Below, one piece after another: positions 1 through 8,283 of a DNA stretch of 38,499 nt. Each line of letters opens with the position of its first letter. Within the stretch, counting starts at the first letter, position 1. The notes beneath the pieces are model-generated. The model ran no database searches. It was not told where the DNA came from and saw only the letters and a program-made list of their open reading frames with translations. The translations under genes and the position numbers were made by a program. Location of the stretch: the NCBI GenBank assembly GCA_964423425.1, contig CAYRES010000018.1:1-38499 (forward strand). The letters are read 5' to 3'. Source of the DNA: CAYRES01 sp964423425 (lineage in GTDB: Bacteria; Actinomycetota; Thermoleophilia; RBG-16-64-13).

Positions 1-196
1 TGTGAAGACCCTGCGAGAACATCGCGGCTTTTACACCACGTCCCGGGGCACTACCCCAAGGCTTCCGGCTGAGGCGCCGCCCTCGACCGATATCGTGACT
101 TCATGAGAGCCTGACGAAATGCGTCCCTTCACTGTCGCGTCCGACCGTCGGTTCCGAGCCGGCGCTCGGCCTGCAACGAGTGAGAGGGGCGACGAG
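1..196 (+). other. Probable IS110 left-end noncoding region (possible bridge RNA)
   Basis: This stretch precedes the IS110 transposase and has no recognisable coding frame. In IS110-type elements the noncoding end beside the transposase carries the bridge RNA and the element boundary, and here the long noncoding side is upstream because only about 20 bases follow the stop codon. The left boundary of the element cannot be fixed from one copy and may lie outside the window. The call rests on position and family knowledge, not on a recognised RNA structure. Confidence 0.35.
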
Positions 197-1253
197 ATGG
201 CGCAGAGCGTCAAGGGAGAACGTGAGATCGTAGGCGGAGTGGATACTCACCAGGACCTGCATATGGCAGCGGTGGTGAGCACCGATGGCGAGCTTCTCGG
301 TACCGAGGCCTTCTCCACCACTCGAGCAGGCTATCGGGCCATGCTGGCCTGGTTTCGCCACCATGGTGCCCTGCTCCGTGTCGGCGTGGAGGCCACTGGC
401 ACCTACGGAGCCGGGATCACCCGTCACCTGGCACTGGCCGGAATCCCGGTGTTGGAAGTGACCGGACCCGATCCCGCCCTGCGCCGCCGCAGCGGCAAGG
501 ACGACGCTCTGGACGCTATTGCGGCGGCCAAAGCTGCACTGGAGCGGCCAGCGGGTGAGCGTGGCCAAGGATCGCTCTGGAGCGGTGGAGGCCCTACGGG
601 TGCTGCGCACCACCCGCAAGACGGCTGTCCAGTGCCGCCGCGCCACCCTGCAGCAGCTCCACAACACTATCGTGGCTGCGCCGGAAGAGATCCGCGATCT
701 GGTCCGCTACATGACCCGCATGCAGCTTGTCCGTACCTGTGCCGCCTGGCGCCCGGACGCCATCGCCTTCCGCGATCCGGCCGTGGCCACCAAGATCGCG
801 CTCAAGTCGCTCGCCCGACGCATCTTAGAGCTCGGTGATGAGGTGGCCGACCTGGATCGACTAATCGAACGCTTGGTGGCGGAGCTCGCCCCCGGCCTCC
901 TCGCTCTCCCGGGGGTGGGGACGCAGAACGCCGGTGAGTTCTTGGTTGCGGCCGGGGACAACCCCGAACGGCTCACCTCGGAAGCCAGCTTCGCCATGCT
1001 TTGCGGGGCGGCTCCGCTGCCGGCATCCAGCGGCAAGACCCAGCGCCACCGCCTCAACCGCGGTGGGAACCGCCAAGCCAACTCGGCCTTGCACATGGTA
1101 GTGGTCTCCCGTATGCGTGCGGAACAGCGCACCAAGGACTACGTGGCACGCAGAACTGAAGAGGGTCTCTCCAAGCGAGAAATCATGCGCTGCCTGAAAC
1201 GCTATGTGGCGCGCGAGGTCTACCGGGCCCTCACCAGTCCAAATGCCCCTTGA
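197..1253 (+). pseudogene. IS110-family transposase, frameshifted
   Basis: This is a DEDD transposase/recombinase of the IS110 family, the family that uses a structured bridge RNA to pair donor and target DNA. From the ATG at 197 (preceded by GAGGGGCGACGAG) the N-terminal RuvC-like domain shows D16 in GVDTH, E65 in VEATGTYG and D103/D106 in DDALDA, the expected acidic tetrad. The reading then breaks near 542: one extra G in ctGgagcgg moves the product from frame 2 to frame 3, where the rest continues as SGQRVSVAKDRSGAVEALR and so on. The C-terminal Transposase_20 region is intact, with the LPGVG helix-hairpin and the PASSGK motif carrying the candidate catalytic serine. Repairing the single base gives about 351 residues, normal for the family. 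As it stands the protein is cut in two, so the element is probably inactive unless the shift is a sequencing error or is programmed. Confidence 0.9.
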
Positions 1254-1269
1254 CAAACATGAGAGCGTC

Positions 1270-1614
1270 CGCGGCGTTCAATATCTGTCTATCCGCTACA
1301 CCGAGCGCCTGGCCGAAGCCGGTGCCGTCACCTCGGTGGGGTCTCGTGGCGATTCGTACGATAACGCTCTGGCCGAGACCATCATCGGCCTGTTCAAGAC
1401 AGAAATGATCAGAAAGCGAGGCCCCTGGAAGAACCTAGACGATGTGGAATACGCCACTCTGGAGTGGGTCGATTGGTTCAACAACAGCCGGCTGCTCGGC
1501 CCGATCGGCTACATTCCCCCGGCAGAACTGGAAGACGTGTACTATCGTGAGCAGGCCTTGGCCGAAGAGGCCGGACTCAAACAATCGAGTCTCCACTGAA
1601 CCCGGGGCGGTTCA
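1270..1614 (+). mobile_element. IS3-family element remnant: orfB 3' end and right terminus
   Basis: The coding part, ending with TGA at 1597-1599, gives the last ~105 residues of an IS3-family OrfB integrase (DDE/rve domain). It runs from VQYLSIRYTERLAEAG through SVGSRGDSYDNALAETI, with the final catalytic Glu in DNALAETI, to the WVDWFNNSRLLGPIGYIPP signature. The catalytic domain upstream, with the first two acidic residues, is missing. The stop codon overlaps an imperfect dyad TGAACCCGGGGCGGTTCA (1597-1614), typical of the right inverted repeat of this group. The 5' side abuts the tail of the IS110 element (TTGACAAACATGAGAGCGTC, from 1252), so the IS110 copy probably inserted into or beside the IS3 copy. 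The exact junction in 1252-1275 is uncertain. No IS3 sequence is visible to the left of the IS110 gene within this window. Confidence 0.85.
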
Positions 1615-1770
1615 GCAGCACCATTTGGCCACAGTCATCGTTCCCGAAAGGAAAGCGCTGCCTGGAAGATGGGCTTCCTTTCCCATCTTCCTCCCACGCC
1701 TCCACTGGAAGGACCGGCCCTCCATCGGCTCAGCCGGGCCAAGTTCTCTCTGGGCGGCGTCGCGGGGGTC

Positions 1771-1798
1771 TTGACAAAGGGTACGAAAGGTACATAAT
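1771..1798 (+). promoter_or_regulatory. Sigma-70-type promoter of the toxin-antitoxin pair
   Basis: A perfect -35 box TTGACA (1771-1776) is followed after 16 bases by CATAAT (1793-1798), five of six matches to the -10 consensus. The antitoxin start lies 40 bases downstream, giving a short leader with a GGGAGGGAACG ribosome site. The -10 box overlaps the palindrome ATGGCCAT (1797-1804), and two GGTAC repeats lie in the spacer; either could be the operator through which such antitoxins repress their own operon. Confidence 0.75.
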
Positions 1799-1837
1799 GG
1801 CCATATTGGCACTTCTGATTCTACGGGAGGGAACGCG

Positions 1838-2092
1838 ATGACCACAGTCACCGCGAAGCAGTTGAAGGAAAGCTCGGCAGAGGTGCTCAGCCGTGTCCAA
1901 TATGGCAATGAACGCGTGGCCGTCACTCGTCATGGCAAGGAAGTTGCTGCGGTTGTTTCCATTGAGGACGCTCGTCTACTTGATCGTCTCGAAGAGATGC
2001 TTGACGTTCACGACGCACTGGCCGCCATCGAGGAGGCCGAGCGCGATGGCACCATCAGTCTGGGCGAGCTGCGCAAGAAGCTGGGTCGCTGA
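1838..2092 (+). CDS. Antitoxin, Phd/YefM family
   Basis: An 84-residue protein with the N-terminal fold of Phd/YefM antitoxins: MTTVTAKQLKESSAEVLSRV followed by NERVAVTRHGKEVAAVVS, the usual DNA-binding beta-alpha unit. The acidic, helical C-terminus (roughly residues 50-84) would wrap and neutralise the toxin. Family members form dimers that bind the operon promoter alone or with the toxin. It is the first gene of a two-gene operon: a near-consensus promoter lies upstream, and the toxin start codon follows six bases after its stop. The ATG is preceded by GGGAGGGAACGCG. Its position just outside insertion-sequence debris fits the usual mobility of these modules. Confidence 0.92.
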   Translation: MTTVTAKQLKESSAEVLSRVQYGNERVAVTRHGKEVAAVVSIEDARLLDRLEEMLDVHDALAAIEEAERDGTISLGELRKKLGR

Positions 2093-2098
2093 CAGGCA

Positions 2099-2395
2099 GT
2101 GTCCTATGAGATACAGATAGCGCCGGCCGCCGAGCGCGCCATCGGCAAGCTGCCCACTCGGGTTCAGGCCGCAGTCTTGGACAAGCTGGAAGAACTTGCA
2201 GAAGATCCGCGACCAGCCAGCTGCGAGAAGGTCAAAGAACTGGCGCAGTACGGGGTTTATCGCATTATGGTCGGCAGAGATCATCGCATCGTCTATCAGG
2301 TGAAGGACGAGGTCGCGAGGATCCTCGTCGTCAAGGTGGCTGATCGCAAAGAGGTATACCGGCGTCTGGATGACTTGAAGCGCCTACTGAAGTAG
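2099..2395 (+). CDS. Toxin, RelE/ParE superfamily
   Basis: A 98-residue protein starting at GTG. It has the RelE-type layout: an initial strand SYEIQIAPAAERAIGKLP, two helices (VQAAVLDKLEELAEDP), the KVKELAQYGVYRIMVGRDHRIVYQV strand pair with the conserved YRI and RIVYQ segments, and a final LVVKVADRKEVYRR strand with an Arg/Tyr-rich end typical of RelE ribosome-dependent mRNA endonucleases. It is paired with the Phd/YefM-type antitoxin directly upstream, six bases away, as is usual. A RelE-type (mRNA-cleaving) function is more likely than a ParE-type (gyrase) one because of the HRIVYQV and DRKEVYRR segments, but sequence alone does not settle it. Confidence 0.9.
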   Translation: MSYEIQIAPAAERAIGKLPTRVQAAVLDKLEELAEDPRPASCEKVKELAQYGVYRIMVGRDHRIVYQVKDEVARILVVKVADRKEVYRRLDDLKRLLK

Positions 2396-2936
2396 GCTGC
2401 TGCAGGGCATGTCACGTGCACCCCTCGGGATCTGAGGCGCCGTCGGTGGGGTTCGACATCTACACATAGTGTTCATTCCTGAGCAGAAAGTGTCAGTGCT
2501 CAACTCGAATGCGGGCGCGTCGACACCTCTCGCCTAAAGCGAGCCGGGTTCCTCCAGACACCACACTGCAGGTCCTCTCGGGCGTCAGGCTGCGCATATT
2601 TCTGGGAGAGAGGGCCGGATGCATCCGAGAGCGTCCCTGCCTCCGCCCCGATCGTTGGTGCCGGCCTTGGTCTTCACGTCATCGGGCTTCTCGGGGTTCA
2701 GAACGCAACGCCGGTGGTCATCATGGTGGCGGGGGCGGTGGATTCCGGCTTAGTCCTTCTTCGAAGAGCTCTTGCACACAAGTCAGCACACTACCTCTGT
2801 CCCGTGCACGCTGCGGCCTGGCGCTGTACCATGAACACGTCCGCCTTGGTGGAGGCAAGACCGGGCCGGGCTGCAACGGTCGCGGTGAAGTACCCGCACT
2901 TGACCGAGATCCTGTTTGGCGACTCGCGTGGTGAGC
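2396..2936. other. Long intergenic stretch without a recognisable gene
   Basis: This 541-base stretch separates the toxin gene from the histidine kinase. Open frames exist on both strands, but none has a recognisable domain or a good ribosome site, and the longest run into the kinase gene in a wrong frame. No clear promoter or terminator was found. It may be decayed sequence next to the mobile elements. Confidence 0.5.
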
Positions 2937-4682
2937 ATGGGAGCGTACGCATACAGCCCTTATCTCTGGCCGGCGTTCATCTCGACCCTCCTGGTCGCCT
3001 CGCTGGGATGGTATGGCTGGCGTCACCGGTGGATCGCCGGTGCCCTGCCCTTTGCCGTCGCCGCCGCCTTTGCGGTGGCGTGGTCGGTGGGCTCCATGCT
3101 GCAGACGGCGGCCGTCCATCCCGATACCAAGATCTTCTGGCTCCGGTTCCTGACCGTGTGGCAATTGCCTGTCGTGACCGCGGGAACCGGTTTCGTGTTG
3201 CAGTTCGCCGGCCTCGGCAGATGGCTGACGAGGCGCGTCATCATCCTACTTGCGATACCACCGCTCTTGTTGGCCGGATTCATACTGACCAACGATCTCC
3301 ATCACCTCATGTGGACGGGGTTCGTACAAATTGACGACGGCGTCACCCCCCTCCGCGGACCGGTCAACACGGGCGCACTGGTCTACAGCTATCTGCTGGG
3401 TCTGTTCAATGTGAGCGTGCTTCTGTGGCTGCTGGTCAGGTTTCCCCGGTATCGCTGGCCGGCGCTCCTGCTGATCGTCGCCCATCTGGGGGCTCGTTTT
3501 GTCTTCGAGTTCGGGCTTCGCCTCGGATTCCCCAGTCACTGGGATTACGGACCCTTCGTGCTGCTCTTCACCTTCGGCATGTATGCGATTGCGCTCTTCC
3601 GATTCCACGTCTTCGATCCGGTCCCGGTGGCGCGTGCGGCCGCCATCGATCACATGCGCGAAGCCATGATCGTGCTGGATGTGCAGGGGCTCATCGTCGA
3701 TGCCAACCCGGCCGCGCAAAGGACTCTGGGAGAATCGATCTCGCGTCTGCGCAGGCGCGCGGTGGGTGAACTCCTCCCCGAAGGCGGTCTCGCCGTGGAC
3801 ACGACGTTCGGGAAGGTACCGGCACGATCGGAGTTGAGCCTTGGGGAAGGCGCTCGGCAACGACACTACACTCTGGAGGCCACGCTCCTCAAAGACAGGC
3901 GGGATCGCGACCTCGGCACGATGCTTCTGTTCCAAGACGTGACCGAGCAGAAGACGGCCCAAGCACTTCTGCTGGAACAGGAGCGGGTGGTGGCCGTCCT
4001 CGAGGAGAGAGAACGTCTGGCCCGCGAAATCCACGACGGCCTGGGCCAGGTCTTCGGCTTCATGAGCATGCAGGCGCAGACCGTGCGGAGTCGGCTGCGC
4101 GCCGGTGACGGGGAGAAGGCCGACACCCTGCTCGCCCGTCTTGTCGAAGTGGCGCAGGAAGCCCACGAGGACGTGCGCGCCTCCATCTCGGATCTGAAGA
4201 CGGCTTCGGCGAAGGAATGGTCCTTCGTTCCCACGCTCGAGCGATACCTTGAAGGCTTCCGTCTCGACCATGGAATAAGCACGGAGCTGGCAGTCGGTCC
4301 TGACATCGATGAGACCACGCTCGAGGCCACGGTTGCGGTCCAGCTGTTCAGGGTGGTACAGGAGGCTCTCACCAACGCCCGCAGGCACGGGGCAGCCACC
4401 TCTGTCTGCGTGAGCATCGAACGCGAGGACTCGGTGGCGCGGATAATGGTGGAAGACAACGGCTCCGGCTTCGATCCCGGTTCCGGCCTGGACCCCGGCC
4501 ACCTGCGCACAGGAGAGAGTGGACACTTCGGACTCACCTTCATGCGCGAGCGGATGGCACAGGTAGGTGGGCACGTGGAGATCGATTCCCAACCGGGGGC
4601 GGGAACGCGGATAATACTCACGGCTCCCTTGGCTGCGGGAGCTCCACGCGAAGGGGACGGCGGTGAGAGTACTACTGGTTGA
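2937..4682 (+). CDS. Sensor histidine kinase, 7TM-PAS-HisKA_3 (NarL-system type)
   Basis: A membrane histidine kinase of about 581 residues. Residues ~8-220 hold seven hydrophobic segments resembling the 7TM N-terminal region of histidine kinases. A PAS domain follows (~235-345, starting near DHMREAMIVLDVQGLIVDANP), then a short coiled coil, the HisKA_3 dimerisation domain with the phospho-acceptor His in RLAREIHDGLGQ (codon 4032-4034, about H366), and a HATPase_c domain with VQEALTNARRHG (N box), VEDNGSGFD (G1 box) and GHFGLTFMRERM. Such kinases pair with NarL/FixJ regulators, and one follows with its start 20 bases inside this gene, implying translational coupling. Starts at GTG 2931 or TTG 2916 are in frame; I chose ATG 2937 because it directly precedes the first membrane segment, though no strong ribosome site decides. 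The signal is unknown. Confidence 0.93.
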   Translation: MGAYAYSPYLWPAFISTLLVASLGWYGWRHRWIAGALPFAVAAAFAVAWSVGSMLQTAAVHPDTKIFWLRFLTVWQLPVVTAGTGFVLQFAGLGRWLTRRVIILLAIPPLLLAGFILTNDLHHLMWTGFVQIDDGVTPLRGPVNTGALVYSYLLGLFNVSVLLWLLVRFPRYRWPALLLIVAHLGARFVFEFGLRLGFPSHWDYGPFVLLFTFGMYAIALFRFHVFDPVPVARAAAIDHMREAMIVLDVQGLIVDANPAAQRTLGESISRLRRRAVGELLPEGGLAVDTTFGKVPARSELSLGEGARQRHYTLEATLLKDRRDRDLGTMLLFQDVTEQKTAQALLLEQERVVAVLEERERLAREIHDGLGQVFGFMSMQAQTVRSRLRAGDGEKADTLLARLVEVAQEAHEDVRASISDLKTASAKEWSFVPTLERYLEGFRLDHGISTELAVGPDIDETTLEATVAVQLFRVVQEALTNARRHGAATSVCVSIEREDSVARIMVEDNGSGFDPGSGLDPGHLRTGESGHFGLTFMRERMAQVGGHVEIDSQPGAGTRIILTAPLAAGAPREGDGGESTTG

Positions 4683-5424
4683 CGATCATGCTCTGCTTCT
4701 GGAGGGGCTGCAGAACCTTCTGGAGGAACAGGGAATCGAAGTGATCGGGGTGGCGCGGAATGGGCAGGAAGGGGTCGCTCAGGCCAAGGCACTCCGACCG
4801 GATGTGATTCTCATGGATATCCGCATGCCCGTGTGCAACGGGCTGGCCGCTACTCGCCTCATCAAGGCCGGCATGCCGGAGAGCAAGATCGTCATGCTCA
4901 CCACCTCCACCGAAGAGGAAGACTTGTTCGAGGCCGTGAAGGCGGGTGCCTGCGGCTACCTGCTCAAGAGCATGGATGCCGACGCTCTTGTCGAGGCCCT
5001 GCACGATATCGAGCAGGACATCCCTCCGTTCGCTCCGGGGCTGGCCTCAAAGCTGTTGAACGAGTTCGCCCGCAGAGCGACGTCCTCGATGAGTGAGGGG
5101 CCGCAACCACCGGAGCCGCGAGGAACGGGAGCTGAGCCGGTCGGTGCCGCGGTCGATCTCACACAGGCTCCACCGTCCGGTTCTTCCGCCGGCACCCACA
5201 CTGAGGAGGAGCCGCTCAGCCTGCGCCAGAGCGAGATCCTTACCCTCGTTGCCCAAGGGCTCACCTACAAGGAAGTGGGCGCCCGCGTCCGCCTGACTCC
5301 CCGCACAGTCAAGTACCACATGGCTGAGATCATGCGAAAGCTGCACCTTACGAATCGTGCTCAGGTGCTCGCCTATGTGGGCCGCACGGGTACGCCGACA
5401 GAACGACAGGAGCCCACCGTCTGA
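4663..5424 (+). CDS. NarL/FixJ-family response regulator
   Basis: A 253-residue DNA-binding response regulator. The receiver domain (1-120) has the acidic pair D7-D8, the phosphorylation site D52 in ILMDIRMP, T80 and the conserved K102 in GYLLKS. A Pro/Gly-rich linker (~135-180) is longer than usual. The C-terminal LuxR-type helix-turn-helix (~188-245) reads LSLRQSEILTLVAQGLTYKE then LTPRTVKYHMAEIMRKLHL. The GTG start follows AAGGGGACGGC and overlaps the kinase gene by 20 bases, so both are made together and the kinase is the obvious partner. Targets are unknown. The secreted RTX protein and the receiver-like/FIMAH genes just beyond are candidates only by proximity. Confidence 0.95.
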   Translation: MRVLLVDDHALLLEGLQNLLEEQGIEVIGVARNGQEGVAQAKALRPDVILMDIRMPVCNGLAATRLIKAGMPESKIVMLTTSTEEEDLFEAVKAGACGYLLKSMDADALVEALHDIEQDIPPFAPGLASKLLNEFARRATSSMSEGPQPPEPRGTGAEPVGAAVDLTQAPPSGSSAGTHTEEEPLSLRQSEILTLVAQGLTYKEVGARVRLTPRTVKYHMAEIMRKLHLTNRAQVLAYVGRTGTPTERQEPTV

Positions 5425-5484
5425 CCTCCGGGCACCTTCTGCGGCGCCGCCTCGGTGCCGGTGACAGGCGCATGTACGGAAGAC

Positions 5485-5512
5485 GAGGGAAGGGCCTCGC
5501 GGCCCTTCCCTC
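5485..5512. terminator. Strong hairpin terminator, probably bidirectional
   Basis: A perfect 12-bp stem, GAGGGAAGGGCC (5485-5496) with GGCCCTTCCCTC (5501-5512), closes a TCGC tetraloop. It lies between the convergent response-regulator gene (ending 60 bases upstream) and the RTX gene on the minus strand (ending about 50 bases downstream). No long T-tract follows on either strand, so termination may be weaker than the stem suggests, but the position is exactly where a shared terminator is expected. Confidence 0.75.
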
Positions 5513-5561
5513 TACATCTCACGCCCTGCTCGCCGCACGTCGCGGCCGCTTGTCACGCTCG

Positions 5562-7607
5562 CTACTTGGAAGCCTTGTGAACCACGATGGAGCCGCCGCC
5601 CAAGGCCGTGGTCGGCTCGGCATCATCCGCGGCGTCCATGCGGTTGTCGTAGATGATGTCATCGGAGGTCTTGTCCCATATCTTGATTCGGAAGAGATCC
5701 GGCTTGCCCTTGCCGAGCAGGTCGCCGTCGACCGCCGTGAGCATGAATCCGTAGAGCCCGGTACCGTTGATCGTGCCCGTACCCTGGTACTGAGCTTTCG
5801 CGCCTGCCACCACCAGCCAGTCGTATTCGACTGACTGGAAGTACAGATCGGCGACCAGGAATTCGAACTGCGTGCTTCCGCTTGGCACGGTGGCACCCTT
5901 CTTGTACTTTGACTGGAAGCCGAAGGTGGCCTTTCCCACCAGTTCAGGGTTTGCCGCATAGGCGCCCGCCGGCGACGTGATCCAGCCTCCGCCGGTGACG
6001 AAGCCTGCACTCGGATCGTAGACCACCACGTAGCAGAACGTCGCGCTCGCTTGATCGGTGCCGCCGCTTGTGCCGTCGCTCACCGTCAGTTCGACCGTGT
6101 AGACACCGGCCGCGGTGTAGTCGTGCGTGCGGCTGAAGTCGCCGCACGTGATCAGATCTGCCTCCACGGTTCCGTCCCCCCAAGTCCATGTGGCGGAGTG
6201 GGTGTCACCCTCATCGGGGTCGGACAGCCGGCCGGAGATGGTGACCGACGCACCGAGCGGAATCGGCGTGGCCGGGCCGGTGAGGGCAGCGAGGATGGGG
6301 GCATGGTTGATCACCTGGCCGCCGATGGTCAGTCTCTCGACGGACTCGTAGTAGACGGACTGGAGCCCATCAGCGTCTTCGACCACGATGCTACCGGCCT
6401 CCGTACCATCGGCGTCCAACGTCGGCTCGACGTCATAGGGTCCCAGCACGAGGCTGTCGTAACCTTCGCCGCCAACGACCCAGATCGAGGAGCGGACATC
6501 CGGGGAGATGGTGAAGACGTTGTCTGCGTCTCCACCGATGAGGCGAACGTTCTCGATGTTGGCCAGGGAGTCGTCACTGCCCACGGGGCCCGAGCTGTTG
6601 CTCCACGCCAAGGTCGTCTCCGTCAGCGTCACGCTCAGCGTGAAGTCCCCGTCGCAGGTCTCGACCACCGTGTCGTCGGTTCCGCCCCCCGCGAGTTCGG
6701 TGATGGTGTTCATCCCGGGGCCACCCCGGTATTCATCGCTGCCGAGGCCGCCGGTGAGGATGTCGTCGCCCTCGCCACCGATCAGTACATCGTTTCCAGT
6801 ACCACCAATGAGCGTATCGTTTCCGCCGGCGCCGTCGAGCACCACCGGGCCCGCACTGAAGAATTTTGCATCGAGGGTATTGTCACCCGGGCCGCCGGTC
6901 AGGCGGGCGGCTTCGATACCGGACAGGTTATCCTTGGTGCCATTAACATCGAGTTCGGTATTGGACAAGGTGAAGTTGGCGTTCCTGGTTTCAACCAGCG
7001 TGTCGAGCCCGTCTCCGCCGGTGAGCGTGTCTTTGCCCGGGCCGCCGGTCAACACGTTGTTCTGCCCGTCGCCGGTGATAAAGTCGGCTTCGTTCCCACC
7101 GGTCACGTTCTGAATGTTGCCGACCCCATTGGTCGATGTGGCGCTGCCGGTAGGGAGGTCGACCGTGACCTTATCCGTGCGGGCGGAGTAGTCCAGGGTA
7201 TTGACGCCGCCGCCGCCGTCCAGCGTGCCGCTGAGCGTGGCGGCGGGCGCGAAGACGAAGGTATCGTCACCCGAACCGCCCACCAGGCTCACGTCGTCCC
7301 CCAAGGTGATGCTCTCGTAGCCCGCGATGCTGACGGAGCTACGGACTGCTCCCGTCGGATCCTTCAGGTGCCAGGTCGTCGGCGCGTCGATGGCTACGAC
7401 AAGGATGTCGCCCGAGGCCATCAGCCCGATGAGGTCGGCGACGTCTTCGTGAATGGTGCCGTCGCTGCCGTCGATCACGTCGGGGATGGAGTCTCCGTCG
7501 TTGTCTGTGATCGTGAATGTTGTTGCCGCCAGGGCGGCTCCCGGCACGGCAAGAACGAACGCGGCAATGATCCCCGCGAGAAGGACCATAAGGTAACGTT
7601 TCTTCAC
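5562..7607 (-). CDS. Secreted RTX calcium-binding repeat protein with PKD and post-COAP-1-like domains
   Basis: A 681-residue exported protein. A Sec signal peptide ends around ALA-A at residue 27. Haemolysin-type RTX nonapeptides follow in several blocks, such as GGSGDDTFVF (~110), GGPGKDTLTGGDGLDTLV (~190) and GGTGNDVLIGGEGDDILTGG (~270-300); these normally bind calcium and fold a beta-roll outside the cell. Residues ~440-530 form a PKD domain (SDPDEGDTHSATWTWGDGT, then YTVELTVSDG). The last ~140 residues, from FVTGGGWITSPAGAY through YDWLVVAGAKAQYQGTGTIN to FRIKIWDK, match the post-COAP-1-type C-terminal domain of cell-surface proteins. The gene starts at GTG with an excellent GTAAGGAGGAG site. 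There is no protease or lipase catalytic motif, so it is probably a structural or adhesive surface protein. It is convergent with the response regulator. Confidence 0.9.
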   Translation of the reverse strand: MKKRYLMVLLAGIIAAFVLAVPGAALAATTFTITDNDGDSIPDVIDGSDGTIHEDVADLIGLMASGDILVVAIDAPTTWHLKDPTGAVRSSVSIAGYESITLGDDVSLVGGSGDDTFVFAPAATLSGTLDGGGGVNTLDYSARTDKVTVDLPTGSATSTNGVGNIQNVTGGNEADFITGDGQNNVLTGGPGKDTLTGGDGLDTLVETRNANFTLSNTELDVNGTKDNLSGIEAARLTGGPGDNTLDAKFFSAGPVVLDGAGGNDTLIGGTGNDVLIGGEGDDILTGGLGSDEYRGGPGMNTITELAGGGTDDTVVETCDGDFTLSVTLTETTLAWSNSSGPVGSDDSLANIENVRLIGGDADNVFTISPDVRSSIWVVGGEGYDSLVLGPYDVEPTLDADGTEAGSIVVEDADGLQSVYYESVERLTIGGQVINHAPILAALTGPATPIPLGASVTISGRLSDPDEGDTHSATWTWGDGTVEADLITCGDFSRTHDYTAAGVYTVELTVSDGTSGGTDQASATFCYVVVYDPSAGFVTGGGWITSPAGAYAANPELVGKATFGFQSKYKKGATVPSGSTQFEFLVADLYFQSVEYDWLVVAGAKAQYQGTGTINGTGLYGFMLTAVDGDLLGKGKPDLFRIKIWDKTSDDIIYDNRMDAADDAEPTTALGGGSIVVHKASK

Positions 7608-7736
7608 GACTCCTCCTTACTTCTTTTTCGAAACGCGCGAACACCGACGAACTGGGACACCGCATGCGTGACCAGGCGCATCGGTCCGCCGGTTTGCTGC
7701 CTATGTCGATTGTGCGGCGGAGAGCGCAAAGAGGGA

Positions 7737-7806
7737 ACTGTCCACCGGGACAGACTTGGGGACAGTCCTTCGGGTAATGACTGTCCCTCGACTGTCCCAA
7801 GGGACA
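7737..7806. repeat. Cluster of GGGACAGT/ACTGTCCC dyads
   Basis: Six copies of one heptamer/octamer alternate in orientation within 70 bases and form three successive dyads. CTGTCC (7738-7743) pairs with GGACAG (7748-7753). GGGACAGTC (7759-7767) pairs with GACTGTCCC (7779-7787), a perfect 9-bp stem. TGTCCC (7793-7798) pairs with GGGACA (7801-7806). They lie in the divergent region between the RTX gene and the receiver-like gene. This could be a palindromic REP-like element, such as those moved by TnpA_REP (Y1) transposases, or a multi-site operator. Neither reading can be proved from one locus. Confidence 0.7.
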
Positions 7807-7883
7807 TTGTGAGCTCCGGGCCTCCACCTTCACACTAGGGGCAGAGGGAAATCAAGCCGGAGGCGACGGTCACGAACACGACC

Positions 7884-8264
7884 ATGAACACGCGCATTCT
7901 GCTCTACGGCAACTCCGTGCTGCTGGGGGGCATCGGCGCCGGTCTGCGGGCGGAGGGGCGGTACGAGGTGGTCCGTGCCTCTCGGTCTCTACCGGACAGC
8001 AGCGATCTGGAGGCGCAGGAGCCTGACGTGATCATCTTCGACATCGAGGCGCCGGGCGCGGCGGCCGCCTTCTCCGCGCTCGAGAGCCATCCGGACCTGA
8101 CCATCCTGGGAATCAGCCCCGACGCCAACGTCATACGGGTGTGGTCCGGCCGCCAATATCGCGAGCTGTCGATGGGGGATCTCGTGGCGCTCATCGAGGC
8201 CGGCATAGGACCTGCGGGGAGGAGCGAACAGGGCGCTGTCGACAGGGAAGTATCAACCAAGTAG
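7884..8264 (+). CDS. Receiver-like small protein of unknown function
   Basis: A 126-residue protein that looks like a degenerate response-regulator receiver. MNTRILLYGNSVLLGGIGAGL replaces the usual acidic strand-1 end (no DD pair), PDVIIFDIEAP keeps an Asp at position 53 where receivers are phosphorylated, and the switch Lys is absent. The segment DANVIRVWSGRQYRELSMGDLV is unlike canonical receivers. I recall similar short proteins beside exported or sensory genes in Chloroflexota and Actinomycetota, but no function is established. The gene stands 19 bases before a secreted HYR/FIMAH protein and is probably co-transcribed with it. Phosphorylation is doubtful given the missing residues. Confidence 0.75.
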   Translation: MNTRILLYGNSVLLGGIGAGLRAEGRYEVVRASRSLPDSSDLEAQEPDVIIFDIEAPGAAAAFSALESHPDLTILGISPDANVIRVWSGRQYRELSMGDLVALIEAGIGPAGRSEQGAVDREVSTK

Positions 8265-8283
8265 GCAAGCGAGGAGGTTTGAC

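Noticed and set aside
1253..1275. IS3 catalytic segment HHSDRG read as KHESVRG at the junction
   Set aside because: These bases match the tail of the IS110 element better, so the partial likeness may be accidental; the IS3 boundary was set later.
2509..3334. Coding frames at 2509-2934 and 2714-3334
   Set aside because: No family likeness, no ribosome site, and they overlap the kinase gene in another frame.
7737..7806. CRISPR array
   Set aside because: The repeats are 7-9 bases long, alternate in orientation and lack regular spacers; no cas genes are present.
5562..7838. Long open frames on the strand opposite confident genes (for example 6051-7838 plus, 3246-4592 minus, 8833-10791 minus, 15843-18254 plus, 19065-20660 minus, 35775-37508 minus)
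   Set aside because: They mirror genes with clear domains, lack ribosome sites and recognisable motifs, and are expected by chance in GC-rich DNA.
7608..7883. Cyclic-di-GMP or other riboswitch upstream of the surface-protein genes
   Set aside because: None of the conserved core segments was found on either strand; only the dyad array is visible.
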